Part shown: one piece after another, positions 12,640 through 23,223 of the stretch | Numbering within the stretch: position 1 is the first letter of the stretch | Layout: every line of letters begins with the position of its first letter | From: Typhlomys cinereus | Lineage: Eukaryota; Chordata; Mammalia; Rodentia; Platacanthomyidae | NCBI GenBank assembly: GCA_023101885.1 | Contig: JALPQD010000143.1 | Location: 3,038,001 to 3,102,000, forward strand | Direction of reading: 5' to 3' | DNA: 64,000 nt | Translations under genes and position numbers: made by a program | The notes under the pieces: model-generated | What the model saw: only the letters and a program-made list of their open reading frames with translations | Told to the model about the DNA's origin: nothing | Databases searched by the model: none

Positions 12640-13130
12640 TGTGGGGGCTTTTGGGAAGGCACCCCTACCTCATAGTGATCAGGGATACACAGTCACAGCA
12701 TTGCCAGCAGATAATATACCAAGCAGATTTATTGTCAGGCAGGCAAGAGGACCAGATGGGCCAGCAGTATGCAGCATGGCTGTCTCAGGAACAGACAGAC
12801 AGAGAGGCAGAGAGAGAGGGAGGGGGGCAGGGGGAGAATCTGGTTTCTGGGGTCTCTTATTGGGCATGGTCATGTGACCATGGGAGAAGGAGCATGACTA
12901 TAGGCCAGGGGCATGTAAGAGTACTGGGATGGAAAGGGGGCCTCACCCCAGGGTGGGTGAAAGTCCTTGGATGAATGTCCCAGTTTATCTTAGTTGCGGG
13001 TGGACCGAGAGATGTGGAGAAGTTGCAGACAGGGTTTGGGTTGCAGAGTTGTCCTCAGAAGGATGGAGCTGTTTTATCCAAATAGACTGGGAGCTGTGAA
13101 GGGTTCTGTCTGAACACAAGCATCAGAGGG
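12640..13130 (-). repeat. GC-rich retroelement-like block, possible solo LTR
   Basis: A sharply bounded stretch, much richer in G than the surrounding intron, opening at 'tgtgggggcttttggg'. It has 'gcagatttattgtcaggcag' (a reversed AATAAA) and a purine-rich run at 12790-12835. These traits fit an LTR in minus orientation, but I see no primer site, coding part or certain TG/CA ends. It could be another repeat class. Confidence 0.35.
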
Positions 13131-13565
13131 ACGGGGGCACTGCTTTAGTCATTTTGTGTTTAACATGCCTAACATCTAACAGAGTTCTGTTAAGTCTCCA
13201 CATGTTTTTAGTCTTTATCCAACCAGTATTTAATGCCAACAAAATTTCAGTATACAAAGTTAGCTGATTTTTCCTTTTAAAATAGAAGTAGCACCAATAT
13301 TTCAGAAAATTTAGAAGTTCTATGTCCATGATTATGGCAATATGTTTCGAAAGTCTGTTTGTTAATCTCCTAAGGCCAGCATCTGTGTCATTTCATGTCT
13401 GTGGACTGGTTCTTGCATAGGACAGGCACAGAGCATCTAAAATGTAATTGCTGAATATTCCAAGTAGCTCCTTGATCTTTCGTATGCTTTATTTCACTAT
13501 TCATGCATTGTTTGATATTTCAGTTACGTCTTACAAGAAATTGACTTTTTTTTTTTTTGTCCCAG

Positions 13566-13683
13566 GGGTTGCCCCACTTTGGTTCAAGCCCTGCCAGGCC
13601 CTAGCACTCAGGTCACTGCTGGCAGCAACCACACGGCAGTCCTTCTAATGGATGGACAGGTCTTCACATTTGGAAGTTTTTCT
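13566..13683 (+). CDS. Mycbp2: Mycbp2 exon 3 of window (RCC1-like repeat)
   Basis: Encodes window residues 68-107, including PGPSTQVTAGSNHTAVLLMD and GQVFTFGSFS. The core 'V-x-A-G-x-N-H-T-A-V-L-x-x-x-G-x-V-F-x-F-G' is the standard RCC1 blade. The acceptor is a long T run followed by gtcccag, and the donor is gtaaga. The exon ends in phase 0. Confidence 0.97.
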
Positions 13684-14520
13684 GTAAGAAGTTTTTTCAA
13701 ATTTTTTTAAAACATTAGTAATATTGTATTACAATTTGCTGCATTAGCTATTTTTTCTGGTTCCAGTAAAGTTCTTGTACTATGAAAATTATGTATGCGT
13801 ATTTCTTGCCTCTACCCTTAACACACACAAAACCTAAATGACAATCCTTCAAATAATTTTATTTTCTAGTTCAGCATTTGAATTTATATAATTTAACAAT
13901 TGTATTAGAATTGAACATGATTATTCCAGGTCAGAATCTTTCAAGCATTCCTAGAGCTAATTCTATCACTTGGCTGTTTTCTTATGTAATTTGTCAATAA
14001 TTATTTTCCTTGACCCGAAGAACCATTTCCATTTTAGCACTTTTTAAAAGCTAAGATTTTAAAATTAGCTTAAATTTATGCTTTCTTTTTTTCCTCTCCC
14101 TTTCACTGTCTGTCCTTCCCTCTACCCAAACTTGAGTATGATTCAGAGATCATTTTTCCCCTGAATCTCCTTTAAAAAAAATTAGTTATTTGGGATGGAG
14201 GAAGGGAAAAAGGGAGGGAAAAAAATAGGGAAGGAGAGAGAGAGAGAAGAACAGACAGAGTGAGACAAGATGCACATTGTGTGGAGGTCAGAGAACAATT
14301 TTCAGAACTCAGTTTTTTTTAACCCACCATATCCATTCTATGATAGAACTCGTTTTTTTTTTTAATTTCCGTGTGTTCCAAATTTCAAATTTATAAAAAT
14401 TTATAAGACATGTAGCTATTTTCACATTACTATTACCTTATCCTTATAAAACCTATAACTATTTATATAAAACCTATAACTGTTTATACAACAATATTGT
14501 TAATATGATTACTATTTTAG
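13684..14520 (+). other. Mycbp2: Intron 3 of window
   Basis: AT-rich. It holds a purine-rich GA tract at about 14185-14250 with a decayed B3-like SINE end beside it ('gtggaggtcagagaacaatt'). It also has a small direct repeat, 'tataaaacctataact', at about 14444 and 14464. Confidence 0.7.
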
Positions 14521-14725
14521 AAAGGACAACTGGGCCGACCCATTTTGGATGTGCCATATTGGAATGCAAAGCCAGCTTCTATGCCGAACATTGGATCAAA
14601 GTATGGACGGAAAGCCACTTGGATAGGTGCTAGTGGGGACCAGACCTTCTTACGAATTGATGAAGCACTCATTAATTCTCATGTACTTGCTACATCAGAA
14701 ATTTTTGCCAGCAAACACATAATAG
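14521..14725 (+). CDS. Mycbp2: Mycbp2 exon 4 of window (last RCC1-like blade)
   Basis: Encodes window residues 108-176, from KGQLGRPILDVPYWNAKP through YGRKATWIGASGDQTFLRID to ASKHII. 'KGQLGRP' closes the blade begun in exon 3, and 'IGASGDQTFLRID' has the RCC1 spacing. The acceptor is attttag and the donor gtaaat. The ATG at 14545 is internal and not a start. Confidence 0.97.
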
Positions 14726-15077
14726 GTAAATGGTTTGCTTTTATTATAATGAAATGTAGCCATGTAGATTTGTATGTCTGTGTGCTGGACAAATGGAATA
14801 ATTAGGAGATCTGTAAATCAGAGTATTCATAAGGTAAACAGCAGTGAAAATAATAAGCTAAATTGTAGGATTATAAGACTTACATCGCCCTGAGATTTTT
14901 CAACATTGATTCTTAAGTAAATAATTGAAATTAATTTGTATAAGAAGTTGTACAATAATAATAATCAAACTTAAAATCCCCCCCATCATGATACATCAAA
15001 TAATTACTTAACAGTGGAGTGTAGCATATTAAAGGATAGTGTGTCATGAAATTATTTGTGAATATTTTTTCCATAAG
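14726..15077 (+). other. Mycbp2: Intron 4 of window
   Basis: Short, AT-rich, 352 bp. I see no repeat or other signal in it beyond the splice sites. Confidence 0.85.
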
Positions 15078-15231
15078 GTTTGGTACCTGCTTCTATATCA
15101 GAACCTCCTCCATTTAAATGTCTTCTTATAAATAAAGTGGATGGGAGTTGTAAAACTTTCAATGACTCTGAACAAGAGGATCTGCAAGGTTTTGGTGTGT
15201 GTCTTGATCCTGTGTATGATGTAATTTGGAG
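15078..15231 (+). CDS. Mycbp2: Mycbp2 exon 5 of window (post-RCC1 linker)
   Basis: Encodes window residues 176-227: GLVPASISEPPPFKCLLINK, then DGSCKTFNDSEQEDLQGFGV and CLDPVYDVIWR. The acceptor is ttttttccataag and the donor gtaagt, a full consensus. This stretch links the propeller to PHR domain 1. A repeat of the motif D-x-x-x-D-x-I-W is typical of beta-strand edges, but I assign no separate function. Confidence 0.96.
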
Positions 15232-16509
15232 GTAAGTATATAAATAAAGCAATAATAAAAGTATAAGTACAGATTTTGTCTATGTATACATTTGTCCAGT
15301 GTGAGAGTGATAACTTACTTGAATAGACCCCTCTTCCTAGTGTTTGAACAGAATTCTGCAGTGTAATATCTGACTAACTGGACCTCATCCTTTTCTCACA
15401 TAGTGGTGGCAGTGAATGAATGGGACAGATGATTTTGATTTTAAGTGCCTTGCACGGCCTTTATCGTTCCAGGAGAGATTAAGAGATGCAAAGCAATCTT
15501 CTCTCTTGTTTTTCATGAAAAGACTGAGAGGTATTTGCCTTTACATCAGGATCAGAATTTCTTTCCTTACTTTTCCTTTGACTGCTTCGCATTCTTTGTA
15601 ATTTTCTGTATGATCCTTGGGTCCTATAGCTGTCACAGGAACTGCAAACAAGAGTTAGCTTATTTTGACTCTTGTGTTCTGTAGGATAGTTATTATGTAA
15701 GATATTCTAAATAATGAGAAAATTAAGCCCCCGTGAAAAACATGTAAGAATTTAAAAAGCAATTTAATTTCCCATTCAAAATTTTGCACAAATGATACAT
15801 AAATTTGTGTATATGTGCACACCTTTAAAGTAGAATAAAAAATTCAAGTAAGAAATCGTTTTTCAGATCTTTTTCTTCCTCTATATCAAATCCACAAATT
15901 TTCTACATTGATCAAAGGAATTATACTTTACCTACATTGTTTGACTACTTAAATTGCTACATAAATAATTGTATAATTCTTCAAAAATCTGAGTCTTAAT
16001 TTCTTAGTTATTGGAGAAATACTTGATTTTCAAAATTATATAGAATTCTTTAATTGGAACATAATCAAATATGCTTAACTGCTTACCCTAATGAATATTT
16101 TAGGTTGTTTTGAAGTTTTGGTTTGATGCTTCACAGAACACGTGATATCCTGTCCACAGAGTGCCATACAGATTTTTAAAAAGCTACTTGCAGGATAGCT
16201 GTCAAGAAATGGAATCACTGAGTCAAAAGTAGACTAAATAGAATATTGGTCTATATTAGTATATGTTGTTAAATTGCCTTTTAACATTCTCATTAACATT
16301 ACCCGTACTATTAACTCCCATGTACTATTAGCATCAGTTAACAGAACTATAGTTTTTTATATTTGCGTTCCTTTATAAATATAGGGCCCCTTGCTGCTGA
16401 ACATGGGAAGATGTTAAAGTGGGAGGCTAAGGGTTCTTTGTCTCCAACAGTAGGCACTCTTACCAGAGAGCCCTTCCACTTTGGCCTATGGGTTTTTAAG
16501 AGTTGTAGT

Positions 16510-16541
16510 AGGTCAAATTTAGAGTTGGTCAAATTTAGAGT
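16510..16541 (+). repeat. 16-bp tandem duplication
   Basis: 'ggtcaaatttagagtt' occurs twice in direct succession without a mismatch. It is a small slippage-type duplication. Confidence 0.9.
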
Positions 16542-16748
16542 TCAGGATCTTTGAAAGTGCTAAAGAAATACCACTGTTAATGAAATTCCACAGAACAAGA
16601 AGTGAATCAGTCCCCTATCTCAGAATTGTCAAGAATAGAATATGAGTTGTGTGTACTGCTTAGAAATAGAAAGAAATTACCAAAATAAGCAAACAGGAGA
16701 CTCAGAATGAGATAGGAAATGATGAGACATTTTGAAAACAATTTTAAA

Positions 16749-16935
16749 AGACTGGAGCAATGGTGTGAAGGGTGATGTTCAGCCTGTACTTTCATTCCTG
16801 GGAAACCCCAGTGCAAAGCCAAAGGAGGTACAATAATCCATGATGATTCCAGAAGTCACCCTTGGTCTTTCACAGGCATACACAGTGCCCTCTTCTGTGC
16901 ATGTGCACACATGCACACACAAAATAAATAAAAAT
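16749..16935 (+). mobile_element. B2-like SINE, truncated copy
   Basis: Begins within 'actggagcaatggtgtgaag', lacks most of the middle of the head, then follows the family body ('cagcctgtactttcattcct', 'aagtcacccttggtctttca') to a CA-rich stretch and 'aaaataaataaaaat'. Confidence 0.7.
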
Positions 16936-17029
16936 AATGGAAGAGTGCTTATCTGGAGAACAGTTTTCTAGTTTCCTTTCCTCCCTGTCTCTTTTCCTCT
17001 TTTTGTTCTTTTTATTTCATTCACTCCTT

Positions 17030-17105
17030 CCTTTCTTTATTTCATGCATAAAATCAAACCCAGGGCCCTGCCATGTAATAAGTATTTGAGCTACATCCCG
17101 AATCC
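17030..17105 (-). mobile_element. ID/tRNA-type SINE end, decayed
   Basis: In + sense 'caaacccagggccctgccat' and 'tgagctacatcccgaatccc' are the reverse of a common tRNA-derived rodent SINE head. Confidence 0.5.
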
Positions 17106-17621
17106 CAAGAAAGTTTCTTAAATGGGTTACATAATTCAGGATTAGAATGGGAGAGAACTAAATCAGCAGATATATACAGACTTTATTATAAAAGACTTTA
17201 GCCATAGAGACATAGAAATATATAAGAATATATAATATATATATATATGTAAGAATATAGAAAATAGGACAGTTTAGATATTTGAAGGACTTAATAGAAA
17301 AATCTAACATATTCTGGACAGAAATAAGAATCCTAAAGAAAAGATTACAGACAGTAGAGAAGCTGTATTTGCAAAAGTAATGCTCCCAATTTTCCAGAAT
17401 CAAAAGAGATTTAATACTAAAAGCTGTATTTTCTGTAATCAAGAGCACTTTGAATTGATACCACAAACACTAAGATAGTCTTTGAAGCAGCTAAAACGTT
17501 ATGTGCAAAGGGAAAATAATTAATAGGATTGTCTTTACAGCATTAAGGCAGTTACTCCTACTACCCTTAGAAGTTTCCATTGCAGATTTTATTTAAGAGC
17601 ATGTACTATTTTAAATGTTCT

Positions 17622-17917
17622 TTAAAAGGAAATTTGGGGGCTGGAGAGATGGCTCAGGGGTTAAGACTGCCTTGCAAGCAGAAGGACCTGAGTCCCATAT
17701 GAAGAAAATGCCAGGTGGAAATGGTGACAGCCTGTACTTCAGCCCTGGAAGTCAGAGTCTGGGAAATCCCAGAGTAAAGCCAAAAGAAGGAAGAAGTAAT
17801 TCAGAATGATTCATTCCCAAAGTCATCTTTGGTCCTCCACAGGACCACACAGTACCTTCTCATACATACAAACAAACAAACAAACAAACAAACAAATAAA
17901 AACTTAAAAGAAAATTT
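17622..17917 (+). mobile_element. B2-like SINE with near-perfect target duplication
   Basis: Head 'ggctggagagatggctcagg' near 17639, body with 'cctgtacttcagccctggaa', CA/AAAC-rich tail (17865-17895) and an A-rich end. The target duplication is ttaaaaggaaattt at 17622-17635 and ttaaaagaaaattt at 17904-17917 (13 of 14 match). Confidence 0.88.
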
Positions 17918-18619
17918 TGTCTAAAAGTATAACATAAAATTATTATCTGGACCGTTTTTTTACTATATAGTTAGTGGTATTAAATATATTCACATTATTG
18001 TGCAATGAAGTTCCAGAATATTCTCTTCTTGCTATATTGAAACTCCATATTCATTAAATAACAACTTCCAGTTTGTCATTCCCCTTAATGAGACAAGAAA
18101 ATGGCTATTACAAGAAGACATTGTGACTTCTTGGTAGTTTTTTTTTCTTGGTAGTTTTTATTCCCTTACTTCTTGTTAGCAAAAGTTTAACGTCTACATA
18201 CATAGATTTTGCGTTCGTTTCTTAGAGTGTTGTTCTATGACCTTTACCTATTTTTGCTATTAGTTCGTTGTGTCCTCTTGGTCTACATGATATTATAGTT
18301 TTGTCGCATGTGTATTTCACTTTTTTTTAAGTTTATCCTGTATTTTTAACTTTTTTAGGGGATTTTGTTGTACTTACATGTGTGTCCCAAATATTGACGT
18401 ATACACTGCTGTATTACTATTTTGTTTACATTGAGGTTATCTTCTTGTAGTGATATAAATTGCTTTAGATATATGTCGACTTAGGTATGGAAAATAATGT
18501 ACTACTTACTTCCCCATGTATGCCCAAGGTATATATTCTTGTGTCATCAATTATAACATAGAAAAAATTTCAGACTAACCTATATGTTGAGGAAGTATAA
18601 TTATTCTCTTTCTTAATAG

Positions 18620-18792
18620 ATTTCGACCAAGTACCAGAGAACTGTGGTGTTACAATGCAGTGGTTGCCGATGCCAGGCTTCCGTCTGCAACAGACATGCA
18701 GTCCAGATGCAGTATTCTAAGTCCTGAACTTGCCCTGCCAACAGGGTCAAGGGCTCTTACTACCCGATCTCATGCAGCCTTACATATTCTAG
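18620..18792 (+). CDS. Mycbp2: Mycbp2 exon 6 of window (linker before PHR1)
   Basis: Encodes window residues 227-285: FRPSTRELWCYNAVVADARL, then a Ser/Leu-rich part with SILSPELALPTGSRALTTRS, ending SHAALHIL. The acceptor is ttcttaatag and the donor gtactc. It starts with the last base of the Arg codon from exon 5. The human protein as I recall it has Asn where this has Ser in FRPSTRE. Confidence 0.96.
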
Positions 18793-20034
18793 GTACTCCT
18801 GCTATTTGCTGTATATCTAATTTGCATTTATATGTACCGTGCTAAGGATTAGAATTTTTTGTAGGAGCGTTTAAATGTGTATGTTATTTTGTCAGTGTTT
18901 GATAATCAGTAATGGCATACTAGGCACAGAGTAAGTTTAGTTATTTAAGAAATTTATCTTCTATGAAATAATACATAGGATCTCTATCACAATGCACTCC
19001 TGAGATAGAATTTTCTTTATACGAATATATTTAATGTTTTTTACTAGAATACATAAAGTCTTAAAGATAGAGTCAAATATTGTAATGTATATTTAATTTA
19101 TATACATTTAGTAACATGTTATATTTTGTATTTATTCTTTGCACTTTTCCTGTAGCACAGTTTCACTCTGATTTAATTACTTTGAGATGCAGTATTTTTG
19201 ACATATAAAGAGATATGTAAGTTCTAGAAATTTTTATATTTGTATATAAAAAAAAGCCCTTTCAAAAGACCATCTGGGGGCTGGAGAGGTGGCTCAGGGG
19301 TTAAGCCTCTGCCTTCCAGGCGGAAGTTCCTGAGTTTGGATCCCAGATCCCACGTATAGATGCCAGGCGTCCTGCGCTTCTGGTCCTGGTAGGGCGGAGC
19401 CTGTGAATCCCGGGCAGAAGGAGGTGGAGGCGTCCATGGTGGTTCGCTAATTCGTCCGTGGTTCTATACAAACACAGACACACACACACACAGACACACA
19501 CACGCGCGGGCACAGTTGAATAAAGAATAATAATAATAAAAAATTTAAAAAAAAGACCATCTGGAACTATAAGATCTTTTTTCTAAGCATATTAATAGAT
19601 CATAAATGTTATTCTTACTAAATTTACTAACATTTAGTAAAGATGTTATTTTCACTAAAATTTCATGCAACAGTTATGATCATTCAAACAAACATTAAAG
19701 TTTTTTCAGACTGTGTTTTCCTCAGAGAGTATTGTGAGAGTCAAACTATCAGAAAGTAAAGAAATACCTTTGTAAGGACTTAAAAGTTGTTTTCCTACTG
19801 TTTGGAGATTTAGTTTTGTGGAAAAGGTAGTCATATGTCATGTTTTACATGTGACAATTATACAGAGAATTTTTATGGTTTGTACGTGCTCTTCCATGAG
19901 ATGCTTTGAAACCTGTGAAACAGTAACATTTGTTGGACACATTCAGAATTTACTTAATATATCGTTTAAATAGTTTTTAATAGCATCAGTACTACAACAA
20001 ATTTTATTTCAAGAGATTTCATGTTTTGTTTTAG
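18793..20034 (+). other. Mycbp2: Intron 6 of window
   Basis: AT-rich. It holds a young B2-like SINE (19264-19564). The sequence around 19560-19700 has repeated 'catttagtaa' motifs but no clear element. Confidence 0.8.
19264..19564 (+). mobile_element. Young B2-like SINE with perfect 14-bp target duplication
   Basis: The element (about 19278-19550) has the head 'ggctggagaggtggctcagg', a CpG-rich body ('atagatgccaggcgtcctgc', 'aattcgtccgtgg'), a CA tail and an A-rich end. The 14-bp duplication aaaagaccatctgg occurs at 19264-19277 and 19551-19564 without mismatch. The many surviving CpGs and the intact duplication mark a recent insertion, parallel to the gene. Confidence 0.95.
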
Positions 20035-20160
20035 GTTGCCTTGATACCTTGGCTGCCATGCAGGACTTAAAAATGGGTGTTGCAAGTACAGAGGAAGAGA
20101 CTCAAGCAGTAATGAAGGTGTATTCCAAGGAAGATTATAGTGTAGTAAACAGGTTTGAAA
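20035..20160 (+). CDS. Mycbp2: Mycbp2 exon 7 of window (lead into PHR domain 1)
   Basis: Encodes window residues 285-327: GCLDTLAAMQDLKMGVASTE, then EETQAVMKVYSKEDYSVVNR and FES. The first part reads as helix; PHR domain 1 begins around VVNRFES. The acceptor is tttgttttag and the donor gtatgt. The exon ends one base into a Ser codon. Confidence 0.96.
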
Positions 20161-20244
20161 GTATGTATACCTCAATTAGGGAAATACTACCTAATAATTG
20201 AAATGTATGCATATTCAAATACGCAGACTATTTTTATCTTTCAG
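20161..20244 (+). other. Mycbp2: Intron 7 of window, 84 bp
   Basis: A very short intron between exons 7 and 8: donor gtatgtat, acceptor tttttatctttcag. At 84 bp it is the shortest intron in the window. Confidence 0.95.
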
Positions 20245-20372
20245 GTCATGGTGGGGGCTGGGGTTACTCTGCCCATTCAGTAGAAGCTATACGTTTTAGC
20301 GCTGACACTGATATTCTCCTTGGTGGTCTTGGTCTATTTGGAGGTAGAGGAGAATATACTGCTAAAATAAAG
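20245..20372 (+). CDS. Mycbp2: Mycbp2 exon 8 of window (PHR domain 1, strands 1-4)
   Basis: Encodes window residues 327-369: [40 protein letters not shown] and IK. The 'D-A-I-x-F-x-x-x-x-D-I-x-L-x-G-x-G-L-F-G-G' pattern is the hallmark of the PHR beta-sandwich, found in the PAM/Highwire/RPM-1 proteins and in BTBD1/2-type proteins. The donor is gtaaac and the end is in phase 0. Confidence 0.97.
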
Positions 20373-21117
20373 GTAAACTTTATGGGCACTTTTTATTGAT
20401 AGTTTTATTTGAAGGTGTTTGCTTTGATTTAGCATGTTAATGCTTTTTTTCTTTTTAATTTGCTTTATTTCTTGTTAATGCATCCTTATAAAATAGAAAA
20501 AACGTTGCTGAAATCTTTGCAGAAATATGAAATCGGTGACTTGTTTAAAAATCAGAAGTCAATAAAAGTGAGAATAAGTTTTCAGTAATTTGAAGCTGAA
20601 AGATTGGCCATAAGTCTTACTGTACAGTGGTTGAGACATTGCATCAGCCTTTTATCTGGCTGTGTTGTTTTTATATAACTATTTAGCACTTTTAGTGTCC
20701 AATGCTATTTAAACAGACACCATTCCCTCCAGAGTGGAGACTAGAGATAAAGTGAATTGAGGGAATGAATTCCATCTGACAAGTAGACTTAACAATTATT
20801 AAGCAGCAAAAGTATATAATACCTGCTTGTCTCCAAATAGGTCAATTATCCTATGAAGAATTTTTCATTACTAGCTTTCAGATGTTGCTTCTGAAATTTT
20901 CTGACTTGAATTTAGTGCCTTAAATCCACAAAATTTCAATAATTTTTTTCAAAATATTTATGTCAATTTTTCAATAATAATTACATATTTTATTAATATA
21001 TTAAAATTCTTGATGGTTTTCAAGGACATTCTACATGTAAGTAAACTACAGCTGAAAACTCTTAGCAAGATTCTTATTTCCAGTTTTGATAATAATAGGA
21101 ATACTTTTTAAAAATTC

Positions 21118-21455
21118 AGATGGAACTAGAAAGATGTTCAGTATACAAGAGATCTTCTGGAAAAAGGATGAGGACCTGAATTCAAATCCCCTGTACCCAT
21201 GTAAAAGTCAGGCATAACTGCATGCCTGTATACTCCAGTGTTGAAAGTAGAAGCAGGATAATCTTGGTAACTGACTGGCCAGCCACTCTAGCAGTAACCA
21301 AGCTTCAGGTTTAGCAAGTGATTCCATCTCATGAGAATAAGTCAGAGAATGAATGATAGAGGAAGATAACTGATATCAACCACTGGCCTCCTAGTGCACT
21401 TGCACGAGTGAACTTGTACAATCTCATATATGTGTACACAACACACACACACATG
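21118..21455 (+). mobile_element. RSINE1-like SINE
   Basis: Follows the RSINE1 layout: decayed head, 'aggacctgaattcaaatccc', 'ctgtacccatgtaaaagtca', 'gcatgcctgtatactccagt', 'actggccagccactctagca', then a CA-rich tail at 21440-21455. It is diverged, so old. Confidence 0.75.
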
Positions 21456-22449
21456 CATATTCAGATAGTTATGAATGAATTTTGTACATCATAGGATAAA
21501 ATTACAGTATATCTGTAGCACGTATTGTTGATAGAAAAGCAGTAGTTTCAGTATTTGGATCCTCTTGCTGCAGCTTCCTCAGAATTCATTGTCAAAACAG
21601 AGACACAAAAGCAGTCGTGCGTTACTTACAGTGACAGTATTCAGCAGGCTCATGAAGATGACACATGTTCTTTTTCTGGTACTAGAATTTTTTTGTTTGG
21701 GTGGTTGATATTCTGTGCAGTCCAGAGATTGACCTATGATAGCTATGCTTTGAGTTGTGAATGAGTTAGTTTACTAAGCATATAGCAAAAATAGAATAAT
21801 AAATAATAAATGGAAGAAGAAGATAGATAATAAAACATTGATAAATCAGGGGTTTACAAATATCCAGCAGAAATCAACTAGATAAGTCCCAGTGAGTCAA
21901 GTCAGCTCTCTATTAAGAGGTAAAGCAGCACTTTTATCAATATCATGTATAGTGTAGGTGATAGTAAATTTCACAGGAAGTGTGCCAAGTGGATGCATAG
22001 AGGGTATAAGAAAATTATAGAGGTCTTATACATAAGCTGTTTTATATTGTTACTTTTTTTTTTCTTTTAAGCAACTATCCTACCTCATTTCTATTATCTG
22101 GAAATGCCTCTATATATTCTGTGAATACACTAAAACCTTTTAGGTGTCAAACTTTTTTTCCCCTTCAGCTTTCTAAGGCATACCTTCTTCTCTAGCTCTT
22201 CTTTATTTTGTTGTCATTGTTGTTTTGTTTTGTACTTTCATCTGTTTCTATAGGTTTGTCATTGTACCTTAACCCTGAATGCTGGCATCCATCTCGGCTC
22301 AGCCCAGGCCTTTTGTCTTCCTGCTGCTTGCCTTTTTTTTTCTTACTCCAAAGTTTCAATCTTCACAACCTTCTATGATCCCTAAATGTTTTCTCTAGGG
22401 CAGTTTTCTTTTTTCTCATGTAAAATTTTTTTGTGTGTGCGTGTGTGAT

Positions 22450-22500
22450 TCTGTCTGTCTGTCTGTCTGTCAGTCAGTCAGTCAATCAGTCAGTCAGTCA
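22450..22500 (+). repeat. Compound tetranucleotide repeat (TCTG)n(TCAG)n
   Basis: About five TCTG units pass directly into about seven TCAG units, one of them mutated to TCAA. It abuts the GT-rich tail end of the minus-strand SINE at 22505. Confidence 0.95.
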
Positions 22501-22504
22501 AAAG

Positions 22505-22716
22505 GGGGGACTGTGTGTGCCGGTGGAGGCCCAAGAATGACTTTGGGAATCACCCTGGATTGCTCTACCTCCTTTTTGCTTTGCTGTAGGATTTCCTCAG
22601 GCTTAAGTACAAGCCACTGCCTTTTCTACCTGGTGTTGTCAGGTGATATCTGGGATCCAAACTTAGGTTCTTCTTAGAAGGCAGATCTTAACCCCTGAGC
22701 TATCTCTCCAACCCTT
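22505..22716 (-). mobile_element. B2-like SINE, minus strand
   Basis: In + sense: 'gactgtgtgtgccggtggag', 'gggaatcaccctggattgct', 'tacctggtgttgtcaggtg', and the reversed head 'cccctgagctatctctccaa'. The adjacent microsatellite probably grew from its tail. Confidence 0.82.
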
Positions 22717-23131
22717 ATGTAATTTTTTTTAATAAATTTTTTTTTCCTGATTTTACAAGCATATCGAGTACTTCCCTCCATCCTCCCATATGTAAATGTT
22801 TTAAAGGCATATTAGTTCTCATCCTCGTACCTCAACTGAATCCATCATATTGTAGAAATACTACACAGCATTTATTAAGATGAATGGATAAATTTGGAAA
22901 GCTAAAATTAATATAGCCATAAAGCATATTTCCCTTTTCATATGCATATCTGTTTATGTATTTCAGTTGGTGATAAAAATGTTTCATGTAATAATTAAAA
23001 ATTTTCAAAAGAAGATAAAATCAGAGTTTTTATATTCTCTCTATATAGTTCGGTGTATATGGGATGTGTACACAATTATAAACACATTCAGAAATTTACA
23101 ACTGAATTAATGCGTTTTCCTATTTTTCCAG

Positions 23132-23223
23132 TTATTTGAATTGGGTCCTGATGGAGGAGATCATGAAACCGATGGAGACCTTCTTGCTGAGACAGATGTG
23201 TTGGCTTATGACTGTGCTGCCAG
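23132..23223 (+). CDS. Mycbp2: Mycbp2 exon 9 of window (PHR domain 1)
   Basis: Encodes window residues 370-400: LFELGPDGGDHETDGDLLAE, TDVLAYDCAA. The acidic loop (GGDHETDGD) joins two PHR1 strands. The acceptor is tatttttccag and the donor gtaaat. It ends two bases into an Arg codon. Confidence 0.97.

Larger units (their letters stand above)
5255..13565 (+). other. Mycbp2: Intron 2 of window, 8.3 kb, the longest complete one here
   Basis: No exon is missing: the protein continues directly from NSR to GCPTLV. The intron holds old interspersed repeats (about 5565-6300 and 7150-7460), a B3-like SINE (10168-10308), a B2-like SINE (11139-11385) and a GC-rich retroelement-like block (12640-13130). 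The remainder (6310-7150, 7470-10160, 10310-11130, 11400-12630, 13130-13540) shows no structure I recognise apart from short T-rich runs. Confidence 0.8.
15232..18619 (+). other. Mycbp2: Intron 5 of window
   Basis: Holds two B2-like SINEs (16749-16935 and 17622-17917), an ID-type SINE end (17030-17105) and a short AT microsatellite near 17220-17250. A 16-bp tandem duplication lies at 16510-16541. The sequences at 15240-16740 and 17930-18610 look unique. Confidence 0.75.
20373..23131 (+). other. Mycbp2: Intron 8 of window
   Basis: Holds an RSINE1-like element (21118-21455), a TCTG/TCAG microsatellite (22450-22500) and a minus-strand B2-like SINE (22505-22716). The 69-codon open frame at 21555-21764 has no recognised relative. 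21780-22430 is T-rich and unassigned. Confidence 0.8.

Noticed and set aside
12633..12974. 113-codon open frame
   Set aside because: It lies in the GC-rich repeat-like block, where open frames are common by composition. No family is recognised.
5255..13565. A missing exon in the 8.3-kb intron
   Set aside because: The coding sequence passes from exon 2 to exon 3 in the correct phase (AG plus G giving Arg) and matches the known order of the protein.
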